From Paenimyroides aestuarii (GTDB lineage: Bacteria; Bacteroidota; Bacteroidia; Flavobacteriales; Flavobacteriaceae): a stretch of 64,000 bases of DNA. Made by a program: the position numbers and the translations under genes. Positions 25,501-34,145 of this stretch are shown piece after piece. The notes under the pieces were generated by a model that was not told the origin of the DNA, searched no databases, and saw only the letters and a list, made by a program, of their open reading frames with translations. The stretch lies in assembly GCF_024628805.1 (NCBI RefSeq), contig NZ_CP102382.1, positions 1,240,001-1,304,000 of the forward strand. Direction: 5' to 3'. How positions within the stretch are numbered: the stretch's first letter is position 1; each line of letters begins with the position of its first letter.

Positions 25501-27795
25501 GTAGCAACAAACGCTGCACAAACCGACGTTTCAATGTTTGGAGGTAATGACGGTTCAGCAACTGTATCGGCAAGTGGCGGAACAGCACCATATACTTATA
25601 TGTGGAGCAATGGAGCAACCACCGCAGCAATCACAAACTTAACTGCAGGAACATACACTGCAACAGTAACCGATGCAAATGGTTGTACCGCAACAGAAGA
25701 TTTTGTAATCACCCAACCTATCCCATTGATGGCTCAGTCTGTCTCTCAAACCAACGTAAGTTGTAATGGTGGATCAGACGCAAGCGCAAGCATCGTAGCA
25801 ATAGGTGGAAATGCACCTTACACGTACCAATGGTCACCAAGTGGAGGAACTGCTGCTACCGCAACAGGACTTTCGGCAGGTATGTATAGTGTGTTAGTAA
25901 CCGACCACACAGGAAATACCATCACCGAGAACTTTACCATCACCGAGCCTGACGCTTTAATAGCTACTATTTCGCAGTCAACCGACATTACATGTAATGC
26001 GGCAAGCGACGGAACAGCTACAGTAAGCGTAGCCGGGGGAACCGCACCATATACGTACTTATGGTCAAACGGAATGATGAGCAATATGGCAACCAACTTA
26101 AACGTGGGTAATTATACGGTAAGCATCACCGATGCCAACGGATGTAAAGCAACCGCAAGTGTTTCTATCGCACAACCAACAGCATTGGCAATCACTGGAA
26201 CAGCAACAAACATCAGTTGTTTCGGACAAAACGATGGAGCGATTACCGTTTCAGCAAGTGGTGCTGTAGCACCTTATAGCTATTCATGGTCAAATGGTCA
26301 AAGTGGTACAAGTTTAAGTAATTTATCATCAGGAACTTATACGGTAACCATTACCGACGCGAACGGATGTTCTAAAACAGAATCATATACTATCGTAGAG
26401 CCAGCGTTTGTTCACCCTCCAGTGGCAGTAAACCAAAGTTTCTGTATTGGCCAAAATGCAACATTGGCAGATGTTGTAATCACCGGAAGCACTATCAAAT
26501 GGTACAGTGCTTCAACAGGAGGTATGTTGTTGCCTGCAACAACCGTATTAACAAATGGTACTACTTACTATGCTTCACAAACCGTGGGAACATGCGAAAG
26601 CAGTACACGTACGGCAGTTCAAATCACTTTGAACCAAGGAACCCCGTTAACCACCACACAGTTAAATGTGTGTAGCAACACCCGTGTACAAAACATGACC
26701 ATAGACGGGTTCAATTACACCCAATTAAAATGGTACAGCAGCCCAACAAGTACTTCGCAGTTACCAGCAAGTCAATTATTGGCAACGGGCACATATTACA
26801 TTAGTTCGTTAACAGGAACGTGTGAATCACCACGCCAAGCAGTACAAGTAACGGTAGCGGCAGCAGTACCTGCACCAACGGCAACCGCCCAAACAGTATG
26901 TGGCAACAGCACATTAAATGATTTAGTAGTAGGAAAAGATCCTTCTGCAAGTTTAAACTGGTACAGTTCATTACAATCAATGATTCCATTGTCAGGAACT
27001 ACGCAAGTATCAAACGGTACTTACTATGTGCAGCAAGTTATTGGCAATTGTGAATCGGTACGCGTAGCTGTTCCTGTTCAAGTAGTAAATGTTACCGCAC
27101 CAACGATGACCTCTATCACAACTTGTGATGGCACGCAGATCGGTGATTTGAACACCCCTGCAATCAGTTATTTATGGTACACCGACAATGTAAGTACAAC
27201 GCCTTTGGCAGACACTTTTGTGATTACCTCAGGAACATATTACATTGCCCAAGAAAATTCGGGATGTATTTCCGCAAGAACACAAGTATCTGTAAATGTA
27301 GGCGCACGTCCAAACAGCCCAACGGGTCAAACCACACAAGGTTTCTCTTTTGCAGCCAAAGTGTCTGATTTAGTGATGAATCAACCAAATGTGCGCTGGT
27401 TTGCAAGCTATGATGATGCGATAGACCAAGTAGGACAGTTATCACCTAGTACACTATTGCAAACAGGGGCTACTTACTACGGAATTTTGGTAAGTAATAA
27501 TGGATGTGGTAGTTATCCAACAGCCGTTACGGTAGAAGTTACCGTAAGCACGCAAGAGTTAGACTTAACCCATTTGAAATACTATCCAAACCCGGTTGAT
27601 AGCGCGTTGCATATAAGCTACAACGAAGCTATTACCAAGGTAGAAGTGTTTACCCTAACTGGGCAAAAAGTGATGAGCAATGAGTTCAATGCTATTGAAG
27701 TAACCACCGATTTATCGCGCCTAAGTTCAGGAACGTATTTAGTGAAGGTTGAAACTGCAAAAGCATCACAATTCATTAAAGTGGTAAAACGATAA
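22525..27795 (+). CDS. T9SS-secreted Gly-rich/SprB adhesin-like protein (copy B)
   Basis: 1756 aa. Signal peptide about 1-36 (SISFSQ). The N-terminus (about 37-290) is a glycine-rich domain with runs of GGGGGG and YYGGGGG. Then an Ig-like stretch (about 297-390), two cleaved-adhesin-like units (about 393-567 and 672-845; FDTTTSGS...CWTYLDD and LISPTTDNLGNG) flanking an Fn3-like segment (about 570-668). From about 855 it is essentially copy A: six SprB repeats, five Ig-like repeats and the sorting domain (about 1679-1756). A surface adhesin or gliding-associated filament protein is likely. It follows copy A by 231 bases with its own terminator. Confidence 0.9.
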   Translation: MEKITQQTWFKVRWLNTTSLLFLFGLIFSTSISFSQTFNYTGSVQSVTLPAGDYEIEMWGADGGKGFQTSQINNEGKGGYAKGTLTVTTPTTYYIYVGGKGTDASNGSVGDVYLGGWNGGGDSGQNNYSNAAQYRAAGGGGGTDIRTTQNTTYANRIMVAGGGGGGVYLATYVGGNGGGITGDDGGNTYHGDGGSQTAGGTANGSTGNIAGTDGALGIGGTGGTSTTKSGGGGGGGGYYGGGGGATGNSSSSQGGGGGGSSYLGGVSTGVTFMFGDTGFVPNPDTTGNGTVIITSMAPCTGTPVVGTASATSRNCSSEPFTLSVTSATKAGGITYQWERADAGTGVWQPIPGATSATYTVTNQTVASDYRFVITCTYTTNTVTSNVVSVAQTVATILYEDFDTTTSGSSSNPSPPSCWTYLDDMTGTGYGYTYNSTTYSRSGSNSFRFYMYNNSVNADQYLYLISPTTDNLGNGTKQVRFYARMSSASTPGRLQVVRLNDISSPAAATTSATVLATFDLTDVAYKEFVVPLPATTDDYFAFRVLYNGGTTSNYPTTYIDDVYYENLETCFFATNLSVTNIAQTTATLTWTASIDPSVTGYEYEVRSSGAPGSGTTGLAATGTVTGASTTTANVTGLNPSTTYTVYIRSVCSGSAGRWNPNSFDFATLCGVSTVLYENFDSTTPGSSSIPSLPNCWSFIDDVVSSGYLYTYDLASGGPLSGANYVRMYRTNSTSNASQELVLISPETDNLGNGTKQLRFSARSYSTTTYVNQLEILAMDSTTSTANATVLATINPSTSTYQEYIIPLPAGTDDYFGFRLAYNGVTTASAVSIDDVYYEEIPAPTLATTQSDNICPGDTNGMASVVVTGGAAPLTYLWNTGDTTPTLTGLAAGTYTVTVTDGLSRTATETVTITEPDVLVSNAVVNNISCNGLNDATIDIAPTGGTFPYTYLWSTGDTGTSLSNLTPGTYTLTITDLNNCTATEDFVITEPTVLVATNAAQTDVSMFGGNDGSATVSASGGTAPYTYMWSNGATTAAITNLTAGTYTATVTDANGCTATEDFVITQPIPLMAQSVSQTNVSCNGGSDASASIVAIGGNAPYTYQWSPSGGTAATATGLSAGMYSVLVTDHTGNTITENFTITEPDALIATISQSTDITCNAASDGTATVSVAGGTAPYTYLWSNGMMSNMATNLNVGNYTVSITDANGCKATASVSIAQPTALAITGTATNISCFGQNDGAITVSASGAVAPYSYSWSNGQSGTSLSNLSSGTYTVTITDANGCSKTESYTIVEPAFVHPPVAVNQSFCIGQNATLADVVITGSTIKWYSASTGGMLLPATTVLTNGTTYYASQTVGTCESSTRTAVQITLNQGTPLTTTQLNVCSNTRVQNMTIDGFNYTQLKWYSSPTSTSQLPASQLLATGTYYISSLTGTCESPRQAVQVTVAAAVPAPTATAQTVCGNSTLNDLVVGKDPSASLNWYSSLQSMIPLSGTTQVSNGTYYVQQVIGNCESVRVAVPVQVVNVTAPTMTSITTCDGTQIGDLNTPAISYLWYTDNVSTTPLADTFVITSGTYYIAQENSGCISARTQVSVNVGARPNSPTGQTTQGFSFAAKVSDLVMNQPNVRWFASYDDAIDQVGQLSPSTLLQTGATYYGILVSNNGCGSYPTAVTVEVTVSTQELDLTHLKYYPNPVDSALHISYNEAITKVEVFTLTGQKVMSNEFNAIEVTTDLSRLSSGTYLVKVETAKASQFIKVVKR
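23208..23303 (+). repeat. in-frame GGC/GGT glycine-codon tracts (copy B)
   Basis: Three clustered runs of GGC and GGT codons (around 23212-23236, 23242-23257 and 23284-23301) encode polyglycine. Such trinucleotide tracts can gain or lose whole codons by slippage without changing frame. Confidence 0.7.
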
Positions 27796-27875
27796 GTTTA
27801 TCACCATAATAGCAAAAGTTAAAACATTATGTTTTAAGCAAACAAAGCGGGGGTTTTTCCCCGCTTTTTTGTTTT
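25099..27875 (+). repeat. long direct repeat, copy B
   Basis: Second copy of the 2.8 kb block (see 19597 and 31363). It is collinear with copy A over the full length including the terminator, while the sequence immediately before 25099 differs. Confidence 0.9.
27843..27872 (+). terminator. intrinsic terminator, copy B
   Basis: AAAGCGGGG and CCCCGCTTT around a T-rich loop followed by T residues; the same element as downstream of copies A and C. Confidence 0.85.
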
Positions 27876-27952
27876 TAATTTCAAATATGTTGCGCAAAAA
27901 TGTTAAAAATATAAAAATAGTGCTTCGAAGTATTTCAGGTATTGTTTTTTAT

Positions 27953-27960
27953 TATATTTG
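27953..27960 (+). promoter_or_regulatory. candidate -7 box for copy C
   Basis: TATATTTG matches TAnnTTTG exactly, 36 bases before the ATG. No TTG sits at the expected distance upstream, so only the -7 element is supported. A related TATATTTA lies before copy B at 22476-22483. Confidence 0.35.
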
Positions 27961-27996
27961 AGGGTTATTTTAATTAAAAATTAATAATCCAATAAA

Positions 27997-30900
27997 ATGA
28001 AAAAAAATACGCAATTATCAAGATTAAAAATTCCATGGCCTAGAAGCAAAACTTCTATAATTATGCTATTGGGTTTTGTTTTCCAACTATTTCAAGCGCA
28101 AGCACAAACGTACTCTTATACCGGTGCGGTACAAACGGTTACACTTCCAGCTGGAACTTATGAAATCGAAATGTGGGGGGCTGATGGAGGAGGAACCACC
28201 GGTACGAGTTCTGCTGCTCCTGTTGCTAAACTTGGAGGTAAAGGAGGGTATAGTAAAGGAAATTTAGTGTTAACTACAACAACTATACTAAATGTGTACG
28301 TAGGGGGTAAAGGAGCATTAGAAGGTCTTAACGTTCCTGGAGGATTTAATGGTGGAGGAAATTCTGGAAGTAGTAGTGGTGCTGTTTGTGGTAGCGGTGG
28401 CGGTGCTTCAGATATTCGAATTGGAGGTACTGCATTGACAGACAGAGTGATAGTTGCCGGCGGCGGTGGCGCTGCAGGTTATGAAGCCTGTAATGGTGTC
28501 GCTAATGTTATTGCTGGTGGTAACGGTGGTGGTTTAATAGGAGGTATTCCTGATCCATTCTCTTACCCTACTAGAGGAGGTAAGGGTGGTACCCAAACAG
28601 CAGGCGGTGCTGGTGGTACTGATACTACTCATGGCAATGGAAGTCCTGGAACTTTAGGCTTCGGGGGTGCTGGTGGCACTGGAACTGGAAATGGAGCAGG
28701 CGGCGGCGGTGGCTATTATGGCGGCGGCGGCGGTTCTGGAGGTGGTTCATGTGCTGGCGGCGGCGGCGGCGGCTCATCGTATACCGGAGGTGTAACAAGT
28801 GGTGTTACCCTTATGTTTGGTGAACCTGGTTTTGTTTCAAACCCAGACGTTACCGGTAACGGTACAGTGGTAATAACTAGTTTAGCACCTTGTACGGGAA
28901 CACCAAGTTCAGGGGTGGCAACAGTTACCACAAGAACTTGTATTAACGACCCTTTTACGTTATTTGCAACAGGTGCTACAAAAGCAGGTGGAATCACCTA
29001 TCAATGGCAAAGTGCGCCTTCTGCAACTGGACCTTGGACTGATATTGCAGGTGCAAATAGCGCAAATCATACAGTAACCAATCAAACGGCAACAACTTTT
29101 TATAGATTTGTTGTAACATGTGCAAATGGGCCCGCTACAGCGACAACAAATGTGGTGAATGTCTCACAAGCGGCAATAGCCAATTTATCAGAAAATTTTG
29201 ATACTACAGCAACAGGTAGCACAACAAACGCTAGTATTCCTTCTTGCTGGAGTTATATTGATGAAATAACAACTACTGGATATGGTTATGTGGAAGCTGC
29301 AACAGCATTATCTGCACCAAATTCATTCAGGCTTTATAGAACAAATTCAACATCAAATAATGCTCAGAATTTGGTTTTAATTTCACCACAAACTGATAAT
29401 TTAGGAAATGGAACCAAGCAGCTTCGTTTTTATGCAATGGCTACTAATACCAACGCTACTAATATTTTACAGATTGTTAGATCAAACGGAACCTCTTCTT
29501 CTTCAACATTTACAATTATACAAAGCATTGTGGTTAATCATACGGGATACCAAGAATATATAGTTCCTTTACCGGTAACAACTGATGATTATTTTGGTTT
29601 TAGGTTGGCTCATAATGGCGCAACAGCTACTGTTGATATTAATATTGATGATGTATATTATGAAGATTTTGACGCTTGTCTTTACCCTACGGGTGTTAAT
29701 ACATCAAATATCACACAGACTTCAGCCGATATATCTTGGACAGGTTCTACTTCAAGTTCTGTGACAGCATACCAATATGAAGTGCGAACATCAGGAGCTC
29801 CAGGCTCTGGAGCAGTAGGGCTAGGAGCAACGGGTACAACACCAAATGCAACAACAACCTCAGTAACGGCAACCGGTTTAAATCCATCGTTAAACTATAC
29901 GGTGTATGTTCGTAGTATTTGCGGTACAGCAAACGGAAAGTGGACACCAATACCTATTACATTTTATACGTTATGTGGAATTGTAAGTACACAGCTTTCG
30001 GAAAGTTTTGATACAACACCTGCAGGTAGCACAACTACAACCTCAATCCCAAGCTGCTGGAGTTATTTAGACGAGGTAACAACAACAGGTTATGGCTATG
30101 TAGAAGCGGCTACAGCACAATCTGCCCCTAATTCATTTAGATTGTATCGAACCAATTCAACTACGAACGCACCTGAAAACGTAGTATTGATTTCACCTGA
30201 AACAGTTAACTTAGGTAATGGTACTAGACAGTTGCGTTTTTCTGCAATGGCTACTAATACGAATGCGAGCAATATTTTGCAAATAGTAAGATCTAACGGA
30301 ACTACAGCCGCTTCTACTTACACGGTTCTTCAAGAAGTAATTGTAAACCATACAGGATATCAAGAGTATATAGTTCCTTTACCGGTAACAACTGATGATT
30401 ATTTTGGTTTTAGATTAGCTCATAATAATACCACAACATCCGTTGATATTAATTTAGACGATGTTCATTATGAAAATTTATCTCCTTGTATTTTCCCAAT
30501 CAATCTTCAGGTTAATAGCATCACAGCTACAACTGCGACAATTTCATGGGATGCTTCTTTAGCTACGGGAGTAACAGGTTATGAATACGAGATTCGTACA
30601 TCTGGGGCACCGGGTTCAGGAACAGTTGGATTGGAAAAAACAGGTGTAACTACGGGCACAGGAACTAGTGTAAATATAACAGGTCTAACATCTGCAAGTA
30701 ATTATATTGTATATGTTCGAAGTATCTGTGGAACATCTTCAGGAATTTGGACTACTTTTCCTAGAGAATTCCAAACACTTTGTGATATCTATGTGAATGA
30801 TTTTTATGAAAACTTCGATACCACTGTCGTAGGATCAACTACAAATCCTTCTATTCCAGTTTGTTGGAGTTTTATTGATGATGTAGGTTCGACGGGTTAT

Positions 30901-33900
30901 CTTTATACCCACAACTTAGCATCAAGCGCACCTCAGTCAGGTGCAAATTATCTTAGAATGTACAGAACAAATTCTACAACAAATGCTGCGGAAGAACTTG
31001 TTATGATTTCACCTGAAACGAATAATTTAGGAAACGGAGCTAAACAAATACGCTTTTCAGTTAAGACTTACGGAACAAGCGCTACTACGTATGTTAACAC
31101 GCTTGAAATTCTCTCTATGCCAAGCAATACTTCAACTTCAGGAGCAACTGTGTTAGCAACATTTTCGCCCAATCAAGTTGCTTATGAAGAATATATTGTG
31201 CCATTACCAGCAGGAACTAATGATTATTTTGGTTTTAGGTTGGCATATAATGGGGGTACTACGGGGTCTAGTGTGTCTATAGACGACGTATATTACGAAG
31301 ACATTCCTGCACCTACTTTAACAACTACACAAAGTAATAATATTTGTCCGGGTGGAACTACGGGAATGGCATCAGTTGTAGTAACTGGCGGCGCAGCTCC
31401 TATAACCTATTTATGGAATACCGGAGATACCACTCCAACTTTAACAGGGTTGGCTTCAGGTACTTACACCGTAACAGTAACCGATGGAATAAGCCGTACG
31501 GTTACCGAGACAGTTACTATCACCGAGCCTGATGCTTTACTTTCAAACGCAGTTGTAAACAACATTAGTTGTAATGGTTCAAACAATGGAACAATTGATA
31601 TCACGCCAACAGGCGGAACGGCTCCTTACACCTATCTGTGGACTACAGGAGACACTGGTACTTCTGTAAGCAATTTAGCGCTGGGTACTTATTCCTTAAC
31701 CATTACAGATGCCAACAATTGTACCGCAACAGAAGATTTTGTTATTACAGAACCTACCGTTTTGGTAGCAACAAACGCTGCACAAACCAATGTTGCCCTT
31801 TTTGGAGGTAATGACGGTTCAGCAACTGTGGCGGCAAGTGGCGGAACAGCACCATATGCATATATGTGGAGCAATGGAGCAACCACCGCAGCAATCACAA
31901 ACTTAACTGCAGGAACATACACTGCAACAGTAACCGATGCAAATGGTTGTACCGCAACAGAAGATTTTGTAATCACACAACCTATTCCATTGATGGTTCA
32001 GTCTGTATCTCAAACCAACGTAAGTTGTAATGGCGGATCAGACGCAATCGCAAGCATCGTAGCAATAGGTGGAAATGCACCTTACACGTACCAATGGTCA
32101 CCAAGTGGAGGAACTGCTGCTACCGCAACAGGACTTTCGGCAGGTATGTATAGTGTGTTAGTAACCGACCACACAGGAAATACCATCACCGAGAACTTTA
32201 CCATCACCGAACCTGCTCCGATAGTTGGAACTGTTTCAAAAACCGACATTACATGTAACGGGGCAAACAACGGAACAGCTACAGTAAGCGTAGCCGGGGG
32301 AACCGCACCATATACGTACTTATGGTCAAACGGAATGATGAGCAATATGGCAACCAACTTAAACGTGGGTAACTATACGGTAAGCATCACCGATGCCAAC
32401 GGATGTAAAGCAACCGCAAGTGTTTCTATCGCACAACCAACGGCATTGGCAATCACTGGAACAGCAACAAACATCAGTTGTTTCGGACAAAACGATGGAG
32501 CGATTACCGTTTCAGCGAGTGGTGCTGTAGCACCTTATAGCTATTTATGGTCAAATGGTCAAAGCGGCACCAGCTTAAGTAGTTTAGCTAAAGGAACTTA
32601 CATTGTAACTGTTACCGATGCGAACGGATGTTCTAAAACAGAATCATATACTATTGTAGAACCGGCGTTTGTTCACCCTCCAGTAGCAGTAAGCCAAAGC
32701 TTCTGTATTGGTCAAAATGCAACATTGGCAGATGTTGTAATCACCGGAAGTACTATCAAATGGTACAGTGCTTCAACAGGAGGTATGTTGTTGCCTGCAA
32801 CAACCGTATTAACAAATGGTACTACTTACTATGCTTCACAAACCGTTGGGACATGCGAAAGCAGTACACGTACGGCAGTTCAAATTACTTTGAACCAAGG
32901 AACCCCGTTAACCACCACACAGTTAAATGTGTGTAGCAACACCCGTGTACAAAACATGACCATAGACGGGTTCAATTACACCCAATTAAAATGGTACAGC
33001 AGCCCAACAAGTGCGATACAATTACCGGCAAGCCAATTATTGGCAACGGGAACATATTACATTAGCTCGTTAACAGGAACGTGTGAATCACCACGCCAAG
33101 CAGTACAAGTAACGGTAGCGGCAGCAGTACCTGCACCAACGGCAACCGCCCAAACAGTATGTGGCAACAGTACGTTGAACGATTTAGTAGTAGGAAAAGA
33201 TCCTTCTGCAAGTTTAAACTGGTACAGTTCATTACAATCAATGATTCCATTGTCAGGAACTACGCAAGTATCAAACGGTACTTACTATGTACAGCAAGTT
33301 ATTGGCAATTGTGAATCGGTACGCGTAGCTGTTCCTGTTCAAGTAGTAAATGTTACCGCACCAACGATGACCTCTATCACTGCTTGTAATGGCACGCAGA
33401 TTGGCGATTTGAACACACCAACCACAACTTATGTATGGTATGTAAGCAATACAGCTACCACACCATTACCAAATAGTTTTGTGTTAACCTCAGGATCATA
33501 TTACATTGCACGAGAAAATGCAGGATGTATATCAACAAGAACCAATGTAGCTGTGAATGTGAGCCCGGTGCCAAACAGCCCAACAGGTCAAACAACACAA
33601 ACGTTTCCTTACCCGGCAAAGGTATCTGATCTGGTAATGAACCAACCGAATGTGAAATGGTACGCATCTGCAAATGATGCCATGGAAATGATTAACGAGC
33701 TTGCTCCAAGCACCTTTTTGATGAGCAATACTACCTATTATGGAATTATTGTAAACCCTAACAATTGTGGAAGTGCGCCTACAGCAGTTACAGTTATACT
33801 TTCTGTAAGCACGCAAGAGTTAGACTTAACCCATTTGAAATACTATCCAAACCCGGTTGATAGCGCGTTGCATATTAGCTACAACGAAGCTATTACCAAG

Positions 33901-34056
33901 GTAGAAGTGTTTACCCTAACTGGGCAAAAAGTGATAAGCAATGAGTTCAATGCTATTGAAGTAACCACCGATTTATCGCGCCTAAGTTCAGGAACGTATT
34001 TAGTGAAGGTTGAAACTGCAAAAGCATCACAATTCATTAAAGTGGTAAAACGATAA
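27997..34056 (+). CDS. T9SS-secreted Gly-rich/SprB adhesin-like protein (copy C)
   Basis: 2019 aa, the longest of the trio. Signal peptide about 1-36 (FQAQAQ). A glycine-rich domain (about 37-290, YYGGGGGSGGG), an Ig-like stretch (about 300-395), then three cleaved-adhesin-like units (about 396-560, 666-830 and 930-1105; each with SFDTT...CWSY and LISPET blocks) with Fn3-like segments between them (TSADISW, TATISW). Six SprB repeats (about 1112-1560), five Ig-like repeats and a sorting domain (about 1941-2019) follow. Ig repeats 4 and 5 differ strongly from copies A and B, yet the sorting domain is nearly identical again, a mosaic best explained by recombination. Confidence 0.9.
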   Translation: MKKNTQLSRLKIPWPRSKTSIIMLLGFVFQLFQAQAQTYSYTGAVQTVTLPAGTYEIEMWGADGGGTTGTSSAAPVAKLGGKGGYSKGNLVLTTTTILNVYVGGKGALEGLNVPGGFNGGGNSGSSSGAVCGSGGGASDIRIGGTALTDRVIVAGGGGAAGYEACNGVANVIAGGNGGGLIGGIPDPFSYPTRGGKGGTQTAGGAGGTDTTHGNGSPGTLGFGGAGGTGTGNGAGGGGGYYGGGGGSGGGSCAGGGGGGSSYTGGVTSGVTLMFGEPGFVSNPDVTGNGTVVITSLAPCTGTPSSGVATVTTRTCINDPFTLFATGATKAGGITYQWQSAPSATGPWTDIAGANSANHTVTNQTATTFYRFVVTCANGPATATTNVVNVSQAAIANLSENFDTTATGSTTNASIPSCWSYIDEITTTGYGYVEAATALSAPNSFRLYRTNSTSNNAQNLVLISPQTDNLGNGTKQLRFYAMATNTNATNILQIVRSNGTSSSSTFTIIQSIVVNHTGYQEYIVPLPVTTDDYFGFRLAHNGATATVDINIDDVYYEDFDACLYPTGVNTSNITQTSADISWTGSTSSSVTAYQYEVRTSGAPGSGAVGLGATGTTPNATTTSVTATGLNPSLNYTVYVRSICGTANGKWTPIPITFYTLCGIVSTQLSESFDTTPAGSTTTTSIPSCWSYLDEVTTTGYGYVEAATAQSAPNSFRLYRTNSTTNAPENVVLISPETVNLGNGTRQLRFSAMATNTNASNILQIVRSNGTTAASTYTVLQEVIVNHTGYQEYIVPLPVTTDDYFGFRLAHNNTTTSVDINLDDVHYENLSPCIFPINLQVNSITATTATISWDASLATGVTGYEYEIRTSGAPGSGTVGLEKTGVTTGTGTSVNITGLTSASNYIVYVRSICGTSSGIWTTFPREFQTLCDIYVNDFYENFDTTVVGSTTNPSIPVCWSFIDDVGSTGYLYTHNLASSAPQSGANYLRMYRTNSTTNAAEELVMISPETNNLGNGAKQIRFSVKTYGTSATTYVNTLEILSMPSNTSTSGATVLATFSPNQVAYEEYIVPLPAGTNDYFGFRLAYNGGTTGSSVSIDDVYYEDIPAPTLTTTQSNNICPGGTTGMASVVVTGGAAPITYLWNTGDTTPTLTGLASGTYTVTVTDGISRTVTETVTITEPDALLSNAVVNNISCNGSNNGTIDITPTGGTAPYTYLWTTGDTGTSVSNLALGTYSLTITDANNCTATEDFVITEPTVLVATNAAQTNVALFGGNDGSATVAASGGTAPYAYMWSNGATTAAITNLTAGTYTATVTDANGCTATEDFVITQPIPLMVQSVSQTNVSCNGGSDAIASIVAIGGNAPYTYQWSPSGGTAATATGLSAGMYSVLVTDHTGNTITENFTITEPAPIVGTVSKTDITCNGANNGTATVSVAGGTAPYTYLWSNGMMSNMATNLNVGNYTVSITDANGCKATASVSIAQPTALAITGTATNISCFGQNDGAITVSASGAVAPYSYLWSNGQSGTSLSSLAKGTYIVTVTDANGCSKTESYTIVEPAFVHPPVAVSQSFCIGQNATLADVVITGSTIKWYSASTGGMLLPATTVLTNGTTYYASQTVGTCESSTRTAVQITLNQGTPLTTTQLNVCSNTRVQNMTIDGFNYTQLKWYSSPTSAIQLPASQLLATGTYYISSLTGTCESPRQAVQVTVAAAVPAPTATAQTVCGNSTLNDLVVGKDPSASLNWYSSLQSMIPLSGTTQVSNGTYYVQQVIGNCESVRVAVPVQVVNVTAPTMTSITACNGTQIGDLNTPTTTYVWYVSNTATTPLPNSFVLTSGSYYIARENAGCISTRTNVAVNVSPVPNSPTGQTTQTFPYPAKVSDLVMNQPNVKWYASANDAMEMINELAPSTFLMSNTTYYGIIVNPNNCGSAPTAVTVILSVSTQELDLTHLKYYPNPVDSALHISYNEAITKVEVFTLTGQKVISNEFNAIEVTTDLSRLSSGTYLVKVETAKASQFIKVVKR
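28701..28783 (+). repeat. in-frame GGC/GGT glycine-codon tracts (copy C)
   Basis: Runs of GGC/GGT codons near 28700-28714, 28721-28736 and 28755-28773, equivalent in position to those of copy B but different in length. Confidence 0.65.
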
Positions 34057-34135
34057 GTTTATCACCATAATAGTAAAAGTTAAAACATTATGTTTTAGGC
34101 AAAAAAAGCGGGGATTTTTCCCCGCTTTGTTTTTT
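31363..34135 (+). repeat. long direct repeat, copy C (mosaic)
   Basis: Third copy of the block, one codon longer or shorter in places relative to A and B (end-to-end offset 6261 to copy B against 6264 at the start). Near-identical stretches alternate with diverged ones: about 31560-31800, 32215-32275 and 33380-33810 differ, whereas the segments around them match. Confidence 0.85.
34102..34130 (+). terminator. intrinsic terminator, copy C
   Basis: AAAGCGGGG, T-rich loop, CCCCGCTTT and a T run, as in copies A and B. It also faces the convergent mechanosensitive channel gene. Confidence 0.8.
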
Positions 34136-34145
34136 TTAATACCAC

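Noticed and set aside
28716..28997. Minus-strand frame rich in proline over the Gly-rich part of copy C
   Set aside because: It is the antisense shadow of GGC/GGT codons, with no start context or domain of its own.
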